A stretch of DNA of 64,000 bases, taken from CAYUCJ01 sp049282265. Its GTDB lineage: Bacteria; Desulfobacterota; DSM-4660; Desulfatiglandales; Desulfatiglandaceae. The notes below the pieces were generated by a model. That model saw only the letters and a program-made list of their open reading frames with translations, did no database searches and was not told where the DNA came from. Below, piece by piece: positions 34,838 through 43,688 of the stretch. The stretch is taken from the NCBI GenBank assembly GCA_049282265.1, contig JBAPTR010000220.1, positions 1-64,000 on the forward strand. Reading direction: 5' to 3'. Numbering within the stretch: the first letter of the stretch is position 1; each line of letters begins with the position of its first letter. The position numbers were made by a program, and so were the translations under genes.

Positions 34838-35477
34838 AGAGAAGATCGCACAGCGTGCGGCAGAGGAAATAGCGGCGGGACAGGTCATAAACCTGGGGAT
34901 CGGTATCCCGACCCTCATCCCCAAGTACCTCACCAGTGAAAAGCCCGTTTTCATACATTCCGAGAACGGAATACTCGGCATGGGACCCAGAACCCAACCC
35001 GGAAAAGAGGACCGTAACCTTATCGATGCCGGGGGAAACTATGTATCACTTGTTAAAGGGGCCTCTTTTTTCGACAGTACGCTTTCATTCGCGCTGGTCC
35101 GGGGCGGGCGGCTGGATCTGGCCTTTCTGGGTACCCTGGAGGTATCGGAAACCGGGGATTTGGCAAACTGGATCATTCCCGGGAAATTTTCGCCCGGCAT
35201 TGGAGGGGGCATGGAGTTGGCTCAAAAATCCAGGAGGCTCGTTGTCACCTCAACCCATACAGACCGAAAAGGACGACCGAAAATACGCAGGAAATGCACG
35301 TTGCCTCTCACCGCCAAGGGTTGTGTGGACACCATCATCACAGAACTTGCTGTGATTGACGTGACACCGGAGGGCTTGGTGCTACGGGAAATTGCCGAGG
35401 GTACAGCGTTGAATGAAGTGATTCAAAAAACCGATGCCCCGCTGATCATCCCGCGCCGAGAAGTTCCCCGATTTTAG
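34776..35477 (+). CDS. 3-oxoacid CoA-transferase subunit B
   Basis: The beta subunit (AtoA/ScoB type). The catalytic Glu lies in SENGILGMG and the N-terminal motif INLGIGIPTLIPKYL is intact. The conserved region begins about base 34825 (YKEKIAQRA), inside the end of subunit A. The nearest in-frame ATG is 34776, which gives 62 bases of overlap; a non-standard start nearer 34820 is possible. Length from the conserved start is about 218 residues, normal for the family. Confidence 0.85.
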   Translation: MWWSWKRSRPNTGYWNITPYKEKIAQRAAEEIAAGQVINLGIGIPTLIPKYLTSEKPVFIHSENGILGMGPRTQPGKEDRNLIDAGGNYVSLVKGASFFDSTLSFALVRGGRLDLAFLGTLEVSETGDLANWIIPGKFSPGIGGGMELAQKSRRLVVTSTHTDRKGRPKIRRKCTLPLTAKGCVDTIITELAVIDVTPEGLVLREIAEGTALNEVIQKTDAPLIIPRREVPRF

Positions 35478-35497
35478 TCCAAATGGAGAACCAGGTT

Positions 35498-36772
35498 ATG
35501 CCTGAGAATAAACAGGAAAAAAAGCTGATAGAAACAGTAGATCATCTGGCTGATGATATGTTCGACTATGCCTGCAGGCTGGTGCGGGAAGCCAGCACTC
35601 TCGAGAATGAGGCATCCGCCGTAAAGGTGGCAGAGGAAGAATTAAAGCGTCTTTCATTTAACCCTGTCAGCGTTGCGATAGACCCGACGGAGCTTGCAAA
35701 ACATCCGGGATTTGCACCGGTGCCCTGGGGATATGAAGGCCGCAAGAACGTGGTGGCGGTCCGGGAAGCGGATGCGGAGGGAGGACATAGCCTTCTTTTC
35801 AATGGACACCTGGATGTGGTGAGTCCTGAACCCCTGGAATTCTGGGATCAGGACCCTTTTGACCCGGTGGTCAAAAACGGCTGGCTCTATGGTCGCGGAT
35901 CAGGGGATATGAAATCAGGTGTTGCGGCCATGACCTATGCTGTGCACGCCGTGGAAAAGGCAGGGTTCGGGCTGAGAGGCCCTGTCACTATCGAGACAGT
36001 GATAGAAGAGGAATGCTGTGGCAACGGGGCACTGGCCTGCCTGGCGGCCGGATATGACGCCGAGGCCGTGTTGATACCGGAACCGTTCGGGCCTACCATT
36101 CTCACCAACCAACTGGGTGTGCTTTGGTTCAAGGTCTCCGTCCGGGGTGTCCCGGTTCACGTGCAGTCCGCGACATCCGGCACCAATGCCATTGAAAAAA
36201 GTTATCCGATTATTGGGGCGCTGCGGCAACTGGAAGCGGAACTCAACCTCTCTGACGTTCCACCCAAGTACAAAGACTTGGAGCATCCCCTGAACTTGAA
36301 TATCGGTATCTTCAAAGGGGGTGACTGGCCCTCCACGGTACCGGCCACCGCCGAATTCCATGGCAGGCTTTCTTTTTCCCCGGGCGTCTCCTATGAGCAA
36401 ATTTGTGCGCGCATTATCGAGACCGTAGAGAACGCCGCGAAAAGAGACCCCTGGCTTTCAGAGAACCCGCCCGTGATCGATTTCTATGGATTCAGGTCCG
36501 AGGGGCACAGCCTGGCTTTTGATCTCCCTGCTTTTTCTACTCTTAATGCATGCCATAGGGCGCTCACAGGGGAGGATGCGAGAGAATATATCGCTACCTG
36601 CACCACGGATCTCAGGGTTTTCACCCTGTTCGGAGCGGGCCAGGCTACCTGCTACGGGCCGGTGGCTGAAAACATACATGGGGCAAACGAACGGGTCAAT
36701 ATTGAGAGCGTCATCCATGTTGCGAAAGCATATGCCCTCTTCATGTCGCGCTGGTGCGGCCTCAGGGAATAG
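35498..36772 (+). CDS. M20-family deacetylase/desuccinylase (ArgE/DapE type)
   Basis: A 424-residue zinc peptidase. Metal ligands are in FNGHLDVVSPEP and GSGDMKSG, the catalytic acid in EEECCGNG, and a dimerisation domain follows (about residues 185-310). ATG 35498 is preferred because GGAG lies nine bases upstream; ATG 35483 has no site. In this context it may remove an N-acyl group from an amino acid, complementing the two other amide hydrolases of the operon. Confidence 0.82.
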   Translation: MPENKQEKKLIETVDHLADDMFDYACRLVREASTLENEASAVKVAEEELKRLSFNPVSVAIDPTELAKHPGFAPVPWGYEGRKNVVAVREADAEGGHSLLFNGHLDVVSPEPLEFWDQDPFDPVVKNGWLYGRGSGDMKSGVAAMTYAVHAVEKAGFGLRGPVTIETVIEEECCGNGALACLAAGYDAEAVLIPEPFGPTILTNQLGVLWFKVSVRGVPVHVQSATSGTNAIEKSYPIIGALRQLEAELNLSDVPPKYKDLEHPLNLNIGIFKGGDWPSTVPATAEFHGRLSFSPGVSYEQICARIIETVENAAKRDPWLSENPPVIDFYGFRSEGHSLAFDLPAFSTLNACHRALTGEDAREYIATCTTDLRVFTLFGAGQATCYGPVAENIHGANERVNIESVIHVAKAYALFMSRWCGLRE

Positions 36773-36814
36773 GATGGCCTCCCGGCCGTTAAATGGAATG
36801 GAGGAGAAAGGCTC

Positions 36815-38017
36815 ATGAATGAAGTTGTTATTGCAGGATATCTAAGGACAGCCCAATCGAAATCCAAACCGGATGATCCGGCCAGAGACTGGTTCCATAA
36901 GTTGAGGGCCGATGACCTGCTTGGGAGGCTCATCCCGGAACTCCTGGACAGGGTCGGAATTCCTTCCGAGGAAATCGACGATTTCCTTGTGGGTTCTGCA
37001 ATGGGAGTGAGTGAGCAGTGGACCTACGGGGGGCGAACGCCCCTGTTCCTGGCAAATTTGTCGGAAAAGGTGCCCGCGAAGTTTTTTGATCAGCAGTGCG
37101 GGTCCAGTATGGCTGCCGTTCATATGGGGTTCATGGAGATTGCCACCGGATTCGCTGATATTGTGCTTGCAGGCGGGATGGAGCATATGACACGTGTTCC
37201 CATGGGACCCACCTTGTTTGAGAAGGAGGTCATCTCGCTCAATCCACGGCTGTATACGGAGAGCTGTTACAAGCACTGGGATATGAAAGTCACCATGAAT
37301 ATGGGTCTCACGGCTGAAAAGCTTGCTTCCGAAACCTCATTTGCGCGGGAGGATCTTGATAGATGGGGAATACGTTCCCATCAACGGGCGGTTCGGGCAA
37401 GGAAAGAGGGATTCTTTGGTGGCGAGATAATGCCTCTTGAGGCCGAGCAGGCCGATGGAACTATCATGACGGTGGACCGCGATCAGGCCGTTCGGGAGAA
37501 TGTCTCAATGGAAGACATGGCAAGATTGAAGACGATATTTCTTGCGGATGGGGTCATCACTGCGGGAAATTCTTCCCCACTCAATGCCGGGGCCGGCTCC
37601 ATGGTACTCATGTCCACCGTTGCCGCCGAACGAAAAGGAATAAGACCCTTGGCAACTATCCGGTCCATCGGGTTTGCCGGCGTTGACCCTACCATCATGG
37701 GAGCGGGCCCCCTTCCAGCCATTCAGATGGCGCTGAAAAAGAGAAATCTTCAGGTTCCGGACATAGACTTCTGGGAAATCAATGAGGCCTTTAGCGTGGT
37801 GGTGCTGAACTGTATTCAAAAGTTGGGGGTTAACCCCGAAAAAGTCAATATTAACGGGGGCGGAATCGCGATTGGTCATCCCATGGGCGCAACCGGCATC
37901 AGACTGATAGGGACCCTTTCCCGGATACTCGAGAGTAAAGATGCCCGTTATGGATGTGCAGCAGCCTGCGTCGGAGGGGGGCAGGGGGTCGCGACGATTA
38001 TTGAGCGGTGCTCCTGA
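36815..38017 (+). CDS. Acetyl-CoA C-acetyltransferase (thiolase)
   Basis: A 400-residue thiolase. The nucleophile Cys is in QQCGSSMAAVHMG (near residue 90), the His in GIAIGHPMGATG and the second Cys in AACVGGGQG. All catalytic residues are present. A strong GGAGGA site precedes ATG. It would cleave a 3-oxoacyl-CoA formed by the CoA-transferase. Its 3' end and the next gene are 37 bases apart. Confidence 0.9.
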   Translation: MNEVVIAGYLRTAQSKSKPDDPARDWFHKLRADDLLGRLIPELLDRVGIPSEEIDDFLVGSAMGVSEQWTYGGRTPLFLANLSEKVPAKFFDQQCGSSMAAVHMGFMEIATGFADIVLAGGMEHMTRVPMGPTLFEKEVISLNPRLYTESCYKHWDMKVTMNMGLTAEKLASETSFAREDLDRWGIRSHQRAVRARKEGFFGGEIMPLEAEQADGTIMTVDRDQAVRENVSMEDMARLKTIFLADGVITAGNSSPLNAGAGSMVLMSTVAAERKGIRPLATIRSIGFAGVDPTIMGAGPLPAIQMALKKRNLQVPDIDFWEINEAFSVVVLNCIQKLGVNPEKVNINGGGIAIGHPMGATGIRLIGTLSRILESKDARYGCAAACVGGGQGVATIIERCS

Positions 38018-38054
38018 GGTCCATCTCAGAGGACCTGCCACAGGGAGAAATAGA

Positions 38055-39296
38055 GTGGAAATCAAGGAATTAAGCGTTAACGGCCAGAGGCTCAGGGAAA
38101 GCATGGAACGTATGGCGAAAATCGGGGCAACTCCCGGCGGAGGGGTCCACAGACTGGCCCTGTCTGATGAGGATAGGGAGGGCAGGGATCTCTTTGTCAG
38201 GTGGCTCGAGGACATAGAACTCGATGTTACCATAGATGAGATGGGGAATATCTTCGGAAGGCGACAAGGCAGGAACGATACCCTTCCCCCCGTCATGAGC
38301 GGGTCGCACATGGATTCTCAGCCAAGTGGCGGTCGTTTTGACGGCATCCTCGGGGTCATGGGCACCCTTGAAGCATTGAGAACCCTGCATGAAAACCGGG
38401 TTGTGACCGAACGTCCAATCGTCATAGCGGACTGGACCAATGAAGAGGGCTCCCGTTTTGCTCCGGCCATGGTGGGATCGGGCGTCTGGGCCGGGGCGTT
38501 GAAGAGAGATTGGGCCTACGATCGAACCGACATACACGGCAACCGCTTTGAAGCGGAATTGGTGCGGATTGGCTACAAAGGGCAGGCAAAGTGTGAAAAA
38601 CGGCCGGTCCACTGTTATTATGAATATCACATCGAACAGGGACCGATCCTGGAAAGAGAAGGAAAGGGCATAGGGGCGCCCAAGGGGATCGTCTGTCTGC
38701 ACTGGTATGATGTCTATCTGAAGGGAGAAGCAAACCAGGTGGGTCCGACTCCCATGGAAGGGCGGCATGATGCCCTGTGCGCTGCAGCGGAAATGATTTT
38801 GAAGGTCAATAAACTCCCGGAACGTGTGGGCGGGAATCTGGTGGCAACGGTGGGTGAAATCCAAAACTATCCAAATTCCAGGAACATCATCCCCGACAAG
38901 GTACATTTCACCGTGGATATCCGTTCCTGGGATGATGATCATGCCTTGAAGGCGTGGGAACTGTTGCGCGAGGATTTTGAAGAGATTGCGGCCCGAAGAG
39001 GCTGTCCAATAACAATAGAAGAAACCTGGAGGGTGCAGCACTCGCCGTTTGACGCAAAACTGGTTCAGCGAATCCTGGATATCGCCGACCATTTGGGTTA
39101 TCCCAATCTGCATATGGTCAGCGGGGCCGGCCATGACGCCAGCTATATGAACCAGGTCTGTCCGACCGCCATGATTTTTGTCCCCAGCATCGGAGGCCGC
39201 AGCCATGTTGAGGTGGAAAACACCAGGTGGGAGGATTGTGAAGCCGGCGCAAACACCTTGTTGCACGCCGTTATGCAATCAGCCGAGGAGCACTGA
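38055..39296 (+). CDS. Zn-dependent amidase, hydantoinase/carbamoylase family
   Basis: A 413-residue M20-type amidase of the HyuC/AllC group. Metal ligands are in GSHMDSQPSGGRFDG and DWTNEEGSRFAP, with HIEQGPILE and GAGHDASYM later. Members cleave N-carbamoyl amino acids, allantoate or ureidopropionate. GTG 38055 is chosen because AGGGAGA lies seven bases upstream; a longer frame would run into the thiolase gene. Confidence 0.86.
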   Translation: MEIKELSVNGQRLRESMERMAKIGATPGGGVHRLALSDEDREGRDLFVRWLEDIELDVTIDEMGNIFGRRQGRNDTLPPVMSGSHMDSQPSGGRFDGILGVMGTLEALRTLHENRVVTERPIVIADWTNEEGSRFAPAMVGSGVWAGALKRDWAYDRTDIHGNRFEAELVRIGYKGQAKCEKRPVHCYYEYHIEQGPILEREGKGIGAPKGIVCLHWYDVYLKGEANQVGPTPMEGRHDALCAAAEMILKVNKLPERVGGNLVATVGEIQNYPNSRNIIPDKVHFTVDIRSWDDDHALKAWELLREDFEEIAARRGCPITIEETWRVQHSPFDAKLVQRILDIADHLGYPNLHMVSGAGHDASYMNQVCPTAMIFVPSIGGRSHVEVENTRWEDCEAGANTLLHAVMQSAEEH

Positions 39297-39359
39297 ATTG
39301 TTTCAGCTCAACAGCTTTTCCGCTGGATTATCCAAATATAGAGAGGAGGAAAGATCAAT

Positions 39360-40661
39360 ATGAGGAAATCAGAGGAACTACAGCAGAAACGGGACAGGCA
39401 CGTCCCTCGGGGGGTGTTTAATATCCTTCCTCTGTTCATCAAGGAAGCGAAGGGGGCGGTGATCAAGGACGTGGAAGGAAATGAGTATATCGATTTTGCC
39501 GGGGGTATCGGCGTGGAGAACGTGGGGCACTGCGCCGGGAAGGTGGTCGATGCCATACGGGAACAGGCTGAAAGGTATATCCACACCTGCTTTCATGTGG
39601 TCATGTATGAGCCCTATATCGAACTTGCAAAGAAGCTCAACGAAGTCACACCGGGTGATTTTTCCAAGATGACCATGTTCGCCAACAGCGGTGCCGAGGC
39701 CGTGGAAAACGCTGTTAAGATAGCCCGGTACTACACGAAACGGCCGGCCGTCATCGCCTTTGAAAATGCCTTTCACGGGAGGACCCTGCTGGGGATGACC
39801 CTGACCAGCAAGGTGAAGCCATACAAATGGGGATTCGGCCCTTTTGCACCGGAAGTGTACCGGATGCCCTATGCCTATTGTTACCGTTGTTCCTATGGAA
39901 AAACCTATCCCGGGTGCAATCTTCGATGCGCTGAGGCCCTGAATGAATTTTTCGTGAACCAGGTCTCGAGCGACCAGGTGGCCGCAGTAATTGCCGAACC
40001 GGTTCAGGGAGAGGGAGGCTTCATTGTTCCGCCAAAGGAGTACTTCAAAAGAGTGAAAGAGATCTGCGAAGAGAATGGAATCCTTTTCATCATGGATGAG
40101 ATCCAGTCCGGCATGGGCAGAACAGGGTACCTTTTTGCCTCGGAGTACTTTGAAGTTGCACCGGATTTGATCCTTTCCGCGAAATCCCTGGCCGCGGGCA
40201 TGCCCTTGAGCGCGGTCACCGGAAAATCCGAGATCATGGATGCTCCTCATGTGGGGGGGCTGGGTGGAACCTACGGAGGCAACCCGTTATCCTGCGTGGC
40301 TGGTCTGGCGGTCTTTGAGACCCTTGAAGAAGAGAATCTCGTTGAAAAGGGGAGAAAACTGGGGCAAGAAGTGCGGCTTGCCTTTGACCAGCTCAGAGAA
40401 AAATATGACCTCATCGGTGAGGTGCGGGGCCTTGGCCCCATGCTGGCCCTGGAACTGGTGAAGGACCGGAAAACAAAGGAACCGGCTGCGGATGAGGCAA
40501 AAAAGCTCGTCCAGCTCGCGTTTGAAAAAGGATTGATTCTCCTTTCCTGCGGAAATTTCGGGAATGTGATCCGGACGCTCATGCCCCTTTCCATTGAAAA
40601 GGGCCAGTTGGAAAAGGGCCTCGCCATCCTTGACGAGGGCTTGAGTAAATTGACTCAGTAA
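39360..40661 (+). CDS. Class III aminotransferase, second copy (GABA aminotransferase-like)
   Basis: A 433-residue class III aminotransferase. The PLP lysine is in LSAKSLAAGMPLSA and FIMDEIQSGMGRTG carries the conserved Asp. It shares the insert CYRC-x8-CNLRC with the first copy at 32667 but is clearly a different protein. The arrangement is like GABA and related omega-amino acid aminotransferases. It is the last plus-strand gene of the operon and is followed by a convergent crotonase gene. Confidence 0.87.
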   Translation: MRKSEELQQKRDRHVPRGVFNILPLFIKEAKGAVIKDVEGNEYIDFAGGIGVENVGHCAGKVVDAIREQAERYIHTCFHVVMYEPYIELAKKLNEVTPGDFSKMTMFANSGAEAVENAVKIARYYTKRPAVIAFENAFHGRTLLGMTLTSKVKPYKWGFGPFAPEVYRMPYAYCYRCSYGKTYPGCNLRCAEALNEFFVNQVSSDQVAAVIAEPVQGEGGFIVPPKEYFKRVKEICEENGILFIMDEIQSGMGRTGYLFASEYFEVAPDLILSAKSLAAGMPLSAVTGKSEIMDAPHVGGLGGTYGGNPLSCVAGLAVFETLEEENLVEKGRKLGQEVRLAFDQLREKYDLIGEVRGLGPMLALELVKDRKTKEPAADEAKKLVQLAFEKGLILLSCGNFGNVIRTLMPLSIEKGQLEKGLAILDEGLSKLTQ

Positions 40662-40786
40662 AGAACAAATTGAGAGTGCATTGAAAAAAGGGCAACCTCT
40701 GAGATTAGATTAGAACCGAACAGAAAGGTGAAAATGGGGAATAGGGACAACCGGGGTCATGAAGAGGTTTTGAAAGCATTTCAGTT

Positions 40787-41563
40787 CTAGACCTCTTTCC
40801 ATTCGGGTTCCCGTTTTTCGAGAAACGCACTCATCCCCTCAATGGCATCCGCCATACAGGCATTGGCGGATATCACTTCTTTGGCATAGTGATAGGCCTG
40901 GGCGTCCGCCATGCCGATCTGCTGGTAAAAGGCCTGTTTCCCCACACCCAGGGTGATGCGGCTGTATCTGGCGATTTCGCCTGCCAGTTTCAGGGTCTCC
41001 GCAGCGAGCTGTTCTAAAGGCACAACGCTATTGATCAGGCCATGGGCTTTGGCCTCATGGGCGCTTATAAATTTCCCCGTGAGCAGCATTTCAAGGGCCT
41101 TTTTGCGTCCAACGGCCCGGCTGAGGGCCACCATGGGCGTGGTACAGAAAAGTCCTATTTTTACCCCGGGCGTTGCAAACCGGGCCTCTTCTTCTGCAAC
41201 CGCGAGATCACACGCTGCCACAAGCTGGCACCCGGCGGCCGTAGCAATGCCGTGAACCTGTGCAATAACGGGTTGAGGGATGCCCTGGATACAAAGCATT
41301 AGATCGAGACAGGTCTGGAATAGATGACGTATATCATTGAGTTCATGGTTCAGAATCTCATCCAGGTCATGACCTGAACAAAAGGCTGCACCCGCCCCTT
41401 TGACGATAATCACCTTGACGTTCCCTTCCTGCGCTGCCTGTTTCAGACAGTTTGTAAAGGCTTCAAGAAGCTCCAGTGAAAGGGCATTCCGCTTCCGGGG
41501 TCGATTCAGTGTGATTAGGCCGATATGATCTTTTTCTTCGTAAAGGATATTCTCCAGCGCCAT
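40787..41563 (-). CDS. Crotonase-fold protein, ECHDC3-like
   Basis: A 258-residue enoyl-CoA hydratase/isomerase family protein. The oxyanion segment AAFCSGHDLDE and the trimer region are present. Where hydratases have Glu (FGQPEIxLG) it reads ATPGVKIGLFCTTP, and the first Glu position is also changed (AAGCQLVAACDLA). This matches the ECHDC3-like branch, which is probably not a hydratase. It faces the aminotransferase and may be transcribed separately. Confidence 0.83.
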   Translation of the reverse strand: MALENILYEEKDHIGLITLNRPRKRNALSLELLEAFTNCLKQAAQEGNVKVIIVKGAGAAFCSGHDLDEILNHELNDIRHLFQTCLDLMLCIQGIPQPVIAQVHGIATAAGCQLVAACDLAVAEEEARFATPGVKIGLFCTTPMVALSRAVGRKKALEMLLTGKFISAHEAKAHGLINSVVPLEQLAAETLKLAGEIARYSRITLGVGKQAFYQQIGMADAQAYHYAKEVISANACMADAIEGMSAFLEKREPEWKEV

Positions 41564-41954
41564 GGACGGGCCCTCCTTTTATGCCTGAACGGTCAAGAAA
41601 ATCAGTTTACTGCCTAGCTTGTTCTTTTAGCATTTATCCCGGGCCCCGTCACGAGGTTATTGACATGTTTCCAGCGGATAGGTGTCGTTTAAGTGCCTAT
41701 CCGGATTATGCGGATTCCTGTAGCCACGGCGGTTGGGGTAGTGGACGTTGAAACTTGTATCCTGGATATTGAACATGGAGCCGCTCTTCCGAACGCGGGG
41801 GAATGTGCGGGCGTGGTCATAACGGGATCACGCGATGGTAACGGACGACCTCCCGTGGGGTTCAGTTTCACCCAGAATATAGTGCCGGCAAAACGCGGCT
41901 CCCTTGTCATCGGTCTCGTTCTCAGTATGAAATGGGTCGCGATAGGAATGCCGG
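41564..41954. other. Intergenic region, no supported gene
   Basis: CGGATAGG (41675-41682) and CCTATCCG (41696-41703) form a hairpin. Short open frames exist on both strands but none shows a recognisable domain or ribosome-binding site. Confidence 0.4.
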
Positions 41955-43292
41955 TCACCCGGCGATCGGAATCCCCCGTTTGGCGGCCACTCTCTCCTTG
42001 AGCGCCCGTCCCTTGCTCGGGGCGGCAACCCAGACCATGATCGCGGCCAGAGCCGCCGCCAGAGCCGCCACTCCGAAGGCCCACAGGTAGGAGCCCGTCA
42101 GATCGAAGAGGTAACCGCCGATCCATGACCCGAAGGCGCCGCCGATGCCCACGCTCCCTTCGACCAGGCCGAAGATGGCGCCGATGGCCGGACCGTGAAA
42201 GAGGTCCGCTGCGCTGGCCATGAAGATGGGCGCCGTCGCGCCCCAGCCCACGCCGACCGGGATGACGAATAGATAGACCAGCCACAGGCCCCCTCCAGCC
42301 TGAAACCGGAACAGGCAGTAGAAACTGATGCAGAAGAAAAACATGCCCAGCGAGAAAGACCGCTCGCGGCCGATACGATCCGAGACCAGGCCCCAGACAA
42401 TGCGGAAGATCGTGGAGGTCAGGCCGATCAGGCCGAAAATCGAAGCGGCCGCCATCTTGCTGACTCCCTGAGTGACCAGAAAACCGACGAAATGAGTGAG
42501 CACTATGTAAACGCCGATCATGATGAGCATGGGGAAAATCAAAAGGGCCCAGAAATTGATGGTGCGCACAGTCGCCTCGATACCCCACTGAAATCCGTCG
42601 TCCGACTGCCGGGCTGGACGTACCGTACCGTCGATTCTGTCTTCATCCGGTTCCATGCGCCCGTCCGGGCCGCTGTATCCCATATCCGCGGGCTTGTGGC
42701 GCAACAGAATGCCGTTGAGAGGCAACAGTACGACAGCTGTCAAGACGCCCATGGCTAGAAAGCCTGTACGCCAGCCCCAATCCGATATGATGGACTGGGT
42801 GATCGGGGGAAACAGCATGATGCCCAGGCCCATACCCGACGCCGCGATCCCGCTGGCGGTTCCCCGACGCTTTTCAAACCAGTGGGGAATGATGGCGGTG
42901 TAAGCGGATATAGAAATGAAGGCCACGCTGAAGCCGCCCAATACGCCATAGAACAGGTAATACTGGAGCAGTCCGTGAATGGTGGCATTGAGAGCCAGAC
43001 CCGCGGCCAGCAGAACGATGCCGGGCAGGATGATTCGGCGTGGCCCGAAGCGGTCCACCAGGCCCCCGACCAGCGGCGCGGCGATGATGTAGCAAATCAT
43101 GGCCACGGACTGGACGCCCGATATTTCCGCCAGGCCCCAGCCGAAATCGTGCGCCAGCGTCACCAGAAAAACCGAAAACATGGACCGGAATCCGAACCAG
43201 AAGGCCATGGATATCAGCGCTACGCCAATAACCACCCAGCCGTAATAGAAATGGCCTTCCGGCCGACGTTTGACCTGCTGTTCCATGATCAT
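41955..43292 (-). CDS. MFS transporter (monocarboxylate/OFA type)
   Basis: A 445-residue transporter with twelve hydrophobic segments. The N-terminus GHFYYGWVVIGVALI is typical of the oxalate/formate antiporter and monocarboxylate group. The central cytoplasmic loop falls at about residues 195-230. ATG 43292 has AGGAG eight bases upstream; a longer frame to 43328 lacks a site. The substrate is probably an organic acid. It is divergent from the ABC-F gene and lies on its own. Confidence 0.85.
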   Translation of the reverse strand: MIMEQQVKRRPEGHFYYGWVVIGVALISMAFWFGFRSMFSVFLVTLAHDFGWGLAEISGVQSVAMICYIIAAPLVGGLVDRFGPRRIILPGIVLLAAGLALNATIHGLLQYYLFYGVLGGFSVAFISISAYTAIIPHWFEKRRGTASGIAASGMGLGIMLFPPITQSIISDWGWRTGFLAMGVLTAVVLLPLNGILLRHKPADMGYSGPDGRMEPDEDRIDGTVRPARQSDDGFQWGIEATVRTINFWALLIFPMLIMIGVYIVLTHFVGFLVTQGVSKMAAASIFGLIGLTSTIFRIVWGLVSDRIGRERSFSLGMFFFCISFYCLFRFQAGGGLWLVYLFVIPVGVGWGATAPIFMASAADLFHGPAIGAIFGLVEGSVGIGGAFGSWIGGYLFDLTGSYLWAFGVAALAAALAAIMVWVAAPSKGRALKERVAAKRGIPIAG

Positions 43293-43512
43293 GCCTGTAT
43301 CTCCTGACGGTGCGCTTCCCCTGCGCACCGGCTATTTTATTGAGTATCCTGGCAAAGGGGTTGAGTCAATGCCGTTTCAGATGGAAAATGTCATTGCCGT
43401 AAAACTCGTTCCCGAAGGTATCCGGTGTGCCCATGTGCATGGGATCACAATTTGACGGGTTTTTGCCCAAATGGCTTTCTAGCACAAATTAGACAGGAGG
43501 TGTGCATTAAAA

Positions 43513-43551
43513 ATGAGAAGTATCAGCAATTATTTGCCTGGTCGTATTTAA
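43513..43551 (+). CDS. Putative 12-residue leader peptide before the ABC-F gene
   Basis: ATG 43513 follows AGGAGGTG (43495) and encodes MRSISNYLPGRI before TAA. A second 12-codon frame (43577-43615, MKKDFLSLRKMI) lies between it and the terminator. Leader peptides followed by a terminator are a known control mode for antibiotic-resistance ABC-F genes. Translation is unproven. Confidence 0.35.
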   Translation: MRSISNYLPGRI

Positions 43552-43633
43552 ATGACACCGACGTCCCGCTTTCCGCATGAAAAAAGATTTCCTTTCACTT
43601 CGAAAAATGATATAGAAGAATTCGCCAGCTGAG

Positions 43634-43661
43634 CCACGGGATCAGTTCCTGTGGTTTTTTT
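43634..43661 (+). terminator. Attenuator-like intrinsic terminator upstream of the ABC-F gene
   Basis: CCACGGGA (43634-43641) pairs with TCCTGTGG (43647-43654), loop TCAGT, followed by seven T residues. It ends 27 bases before the ABC-F start, and the gene upstream is on the other strand, so it can only act on a transcript leading into ABC-F. Confidence 0.65.
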
Positions 43662-43688
43662 ATTTAATGGAAAGGAAACAAAACAACA

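Noticed and set aside
38070..39278. 402-codon minus-strand frame opposite the carbamoylase-family gene
   Set aside because: Shadow frame; the plus-strand product has all metal ligands and a ribosome-binding site.
40755..40800. Terminator between the second aminotransferase and the crotonase gene
   Set aside because: GAAGAGGT and ACCTCTTTC can pair, but the arms are short, the loop is long and there is no clear T-run on either strand.
41693..42001. 102-codon plus-strand frame between the crotonase and MFS genes
   Set aside because: No domain, no clear ribosome-binding site, and it runs into the end of the MFS gene on the opposite strand.
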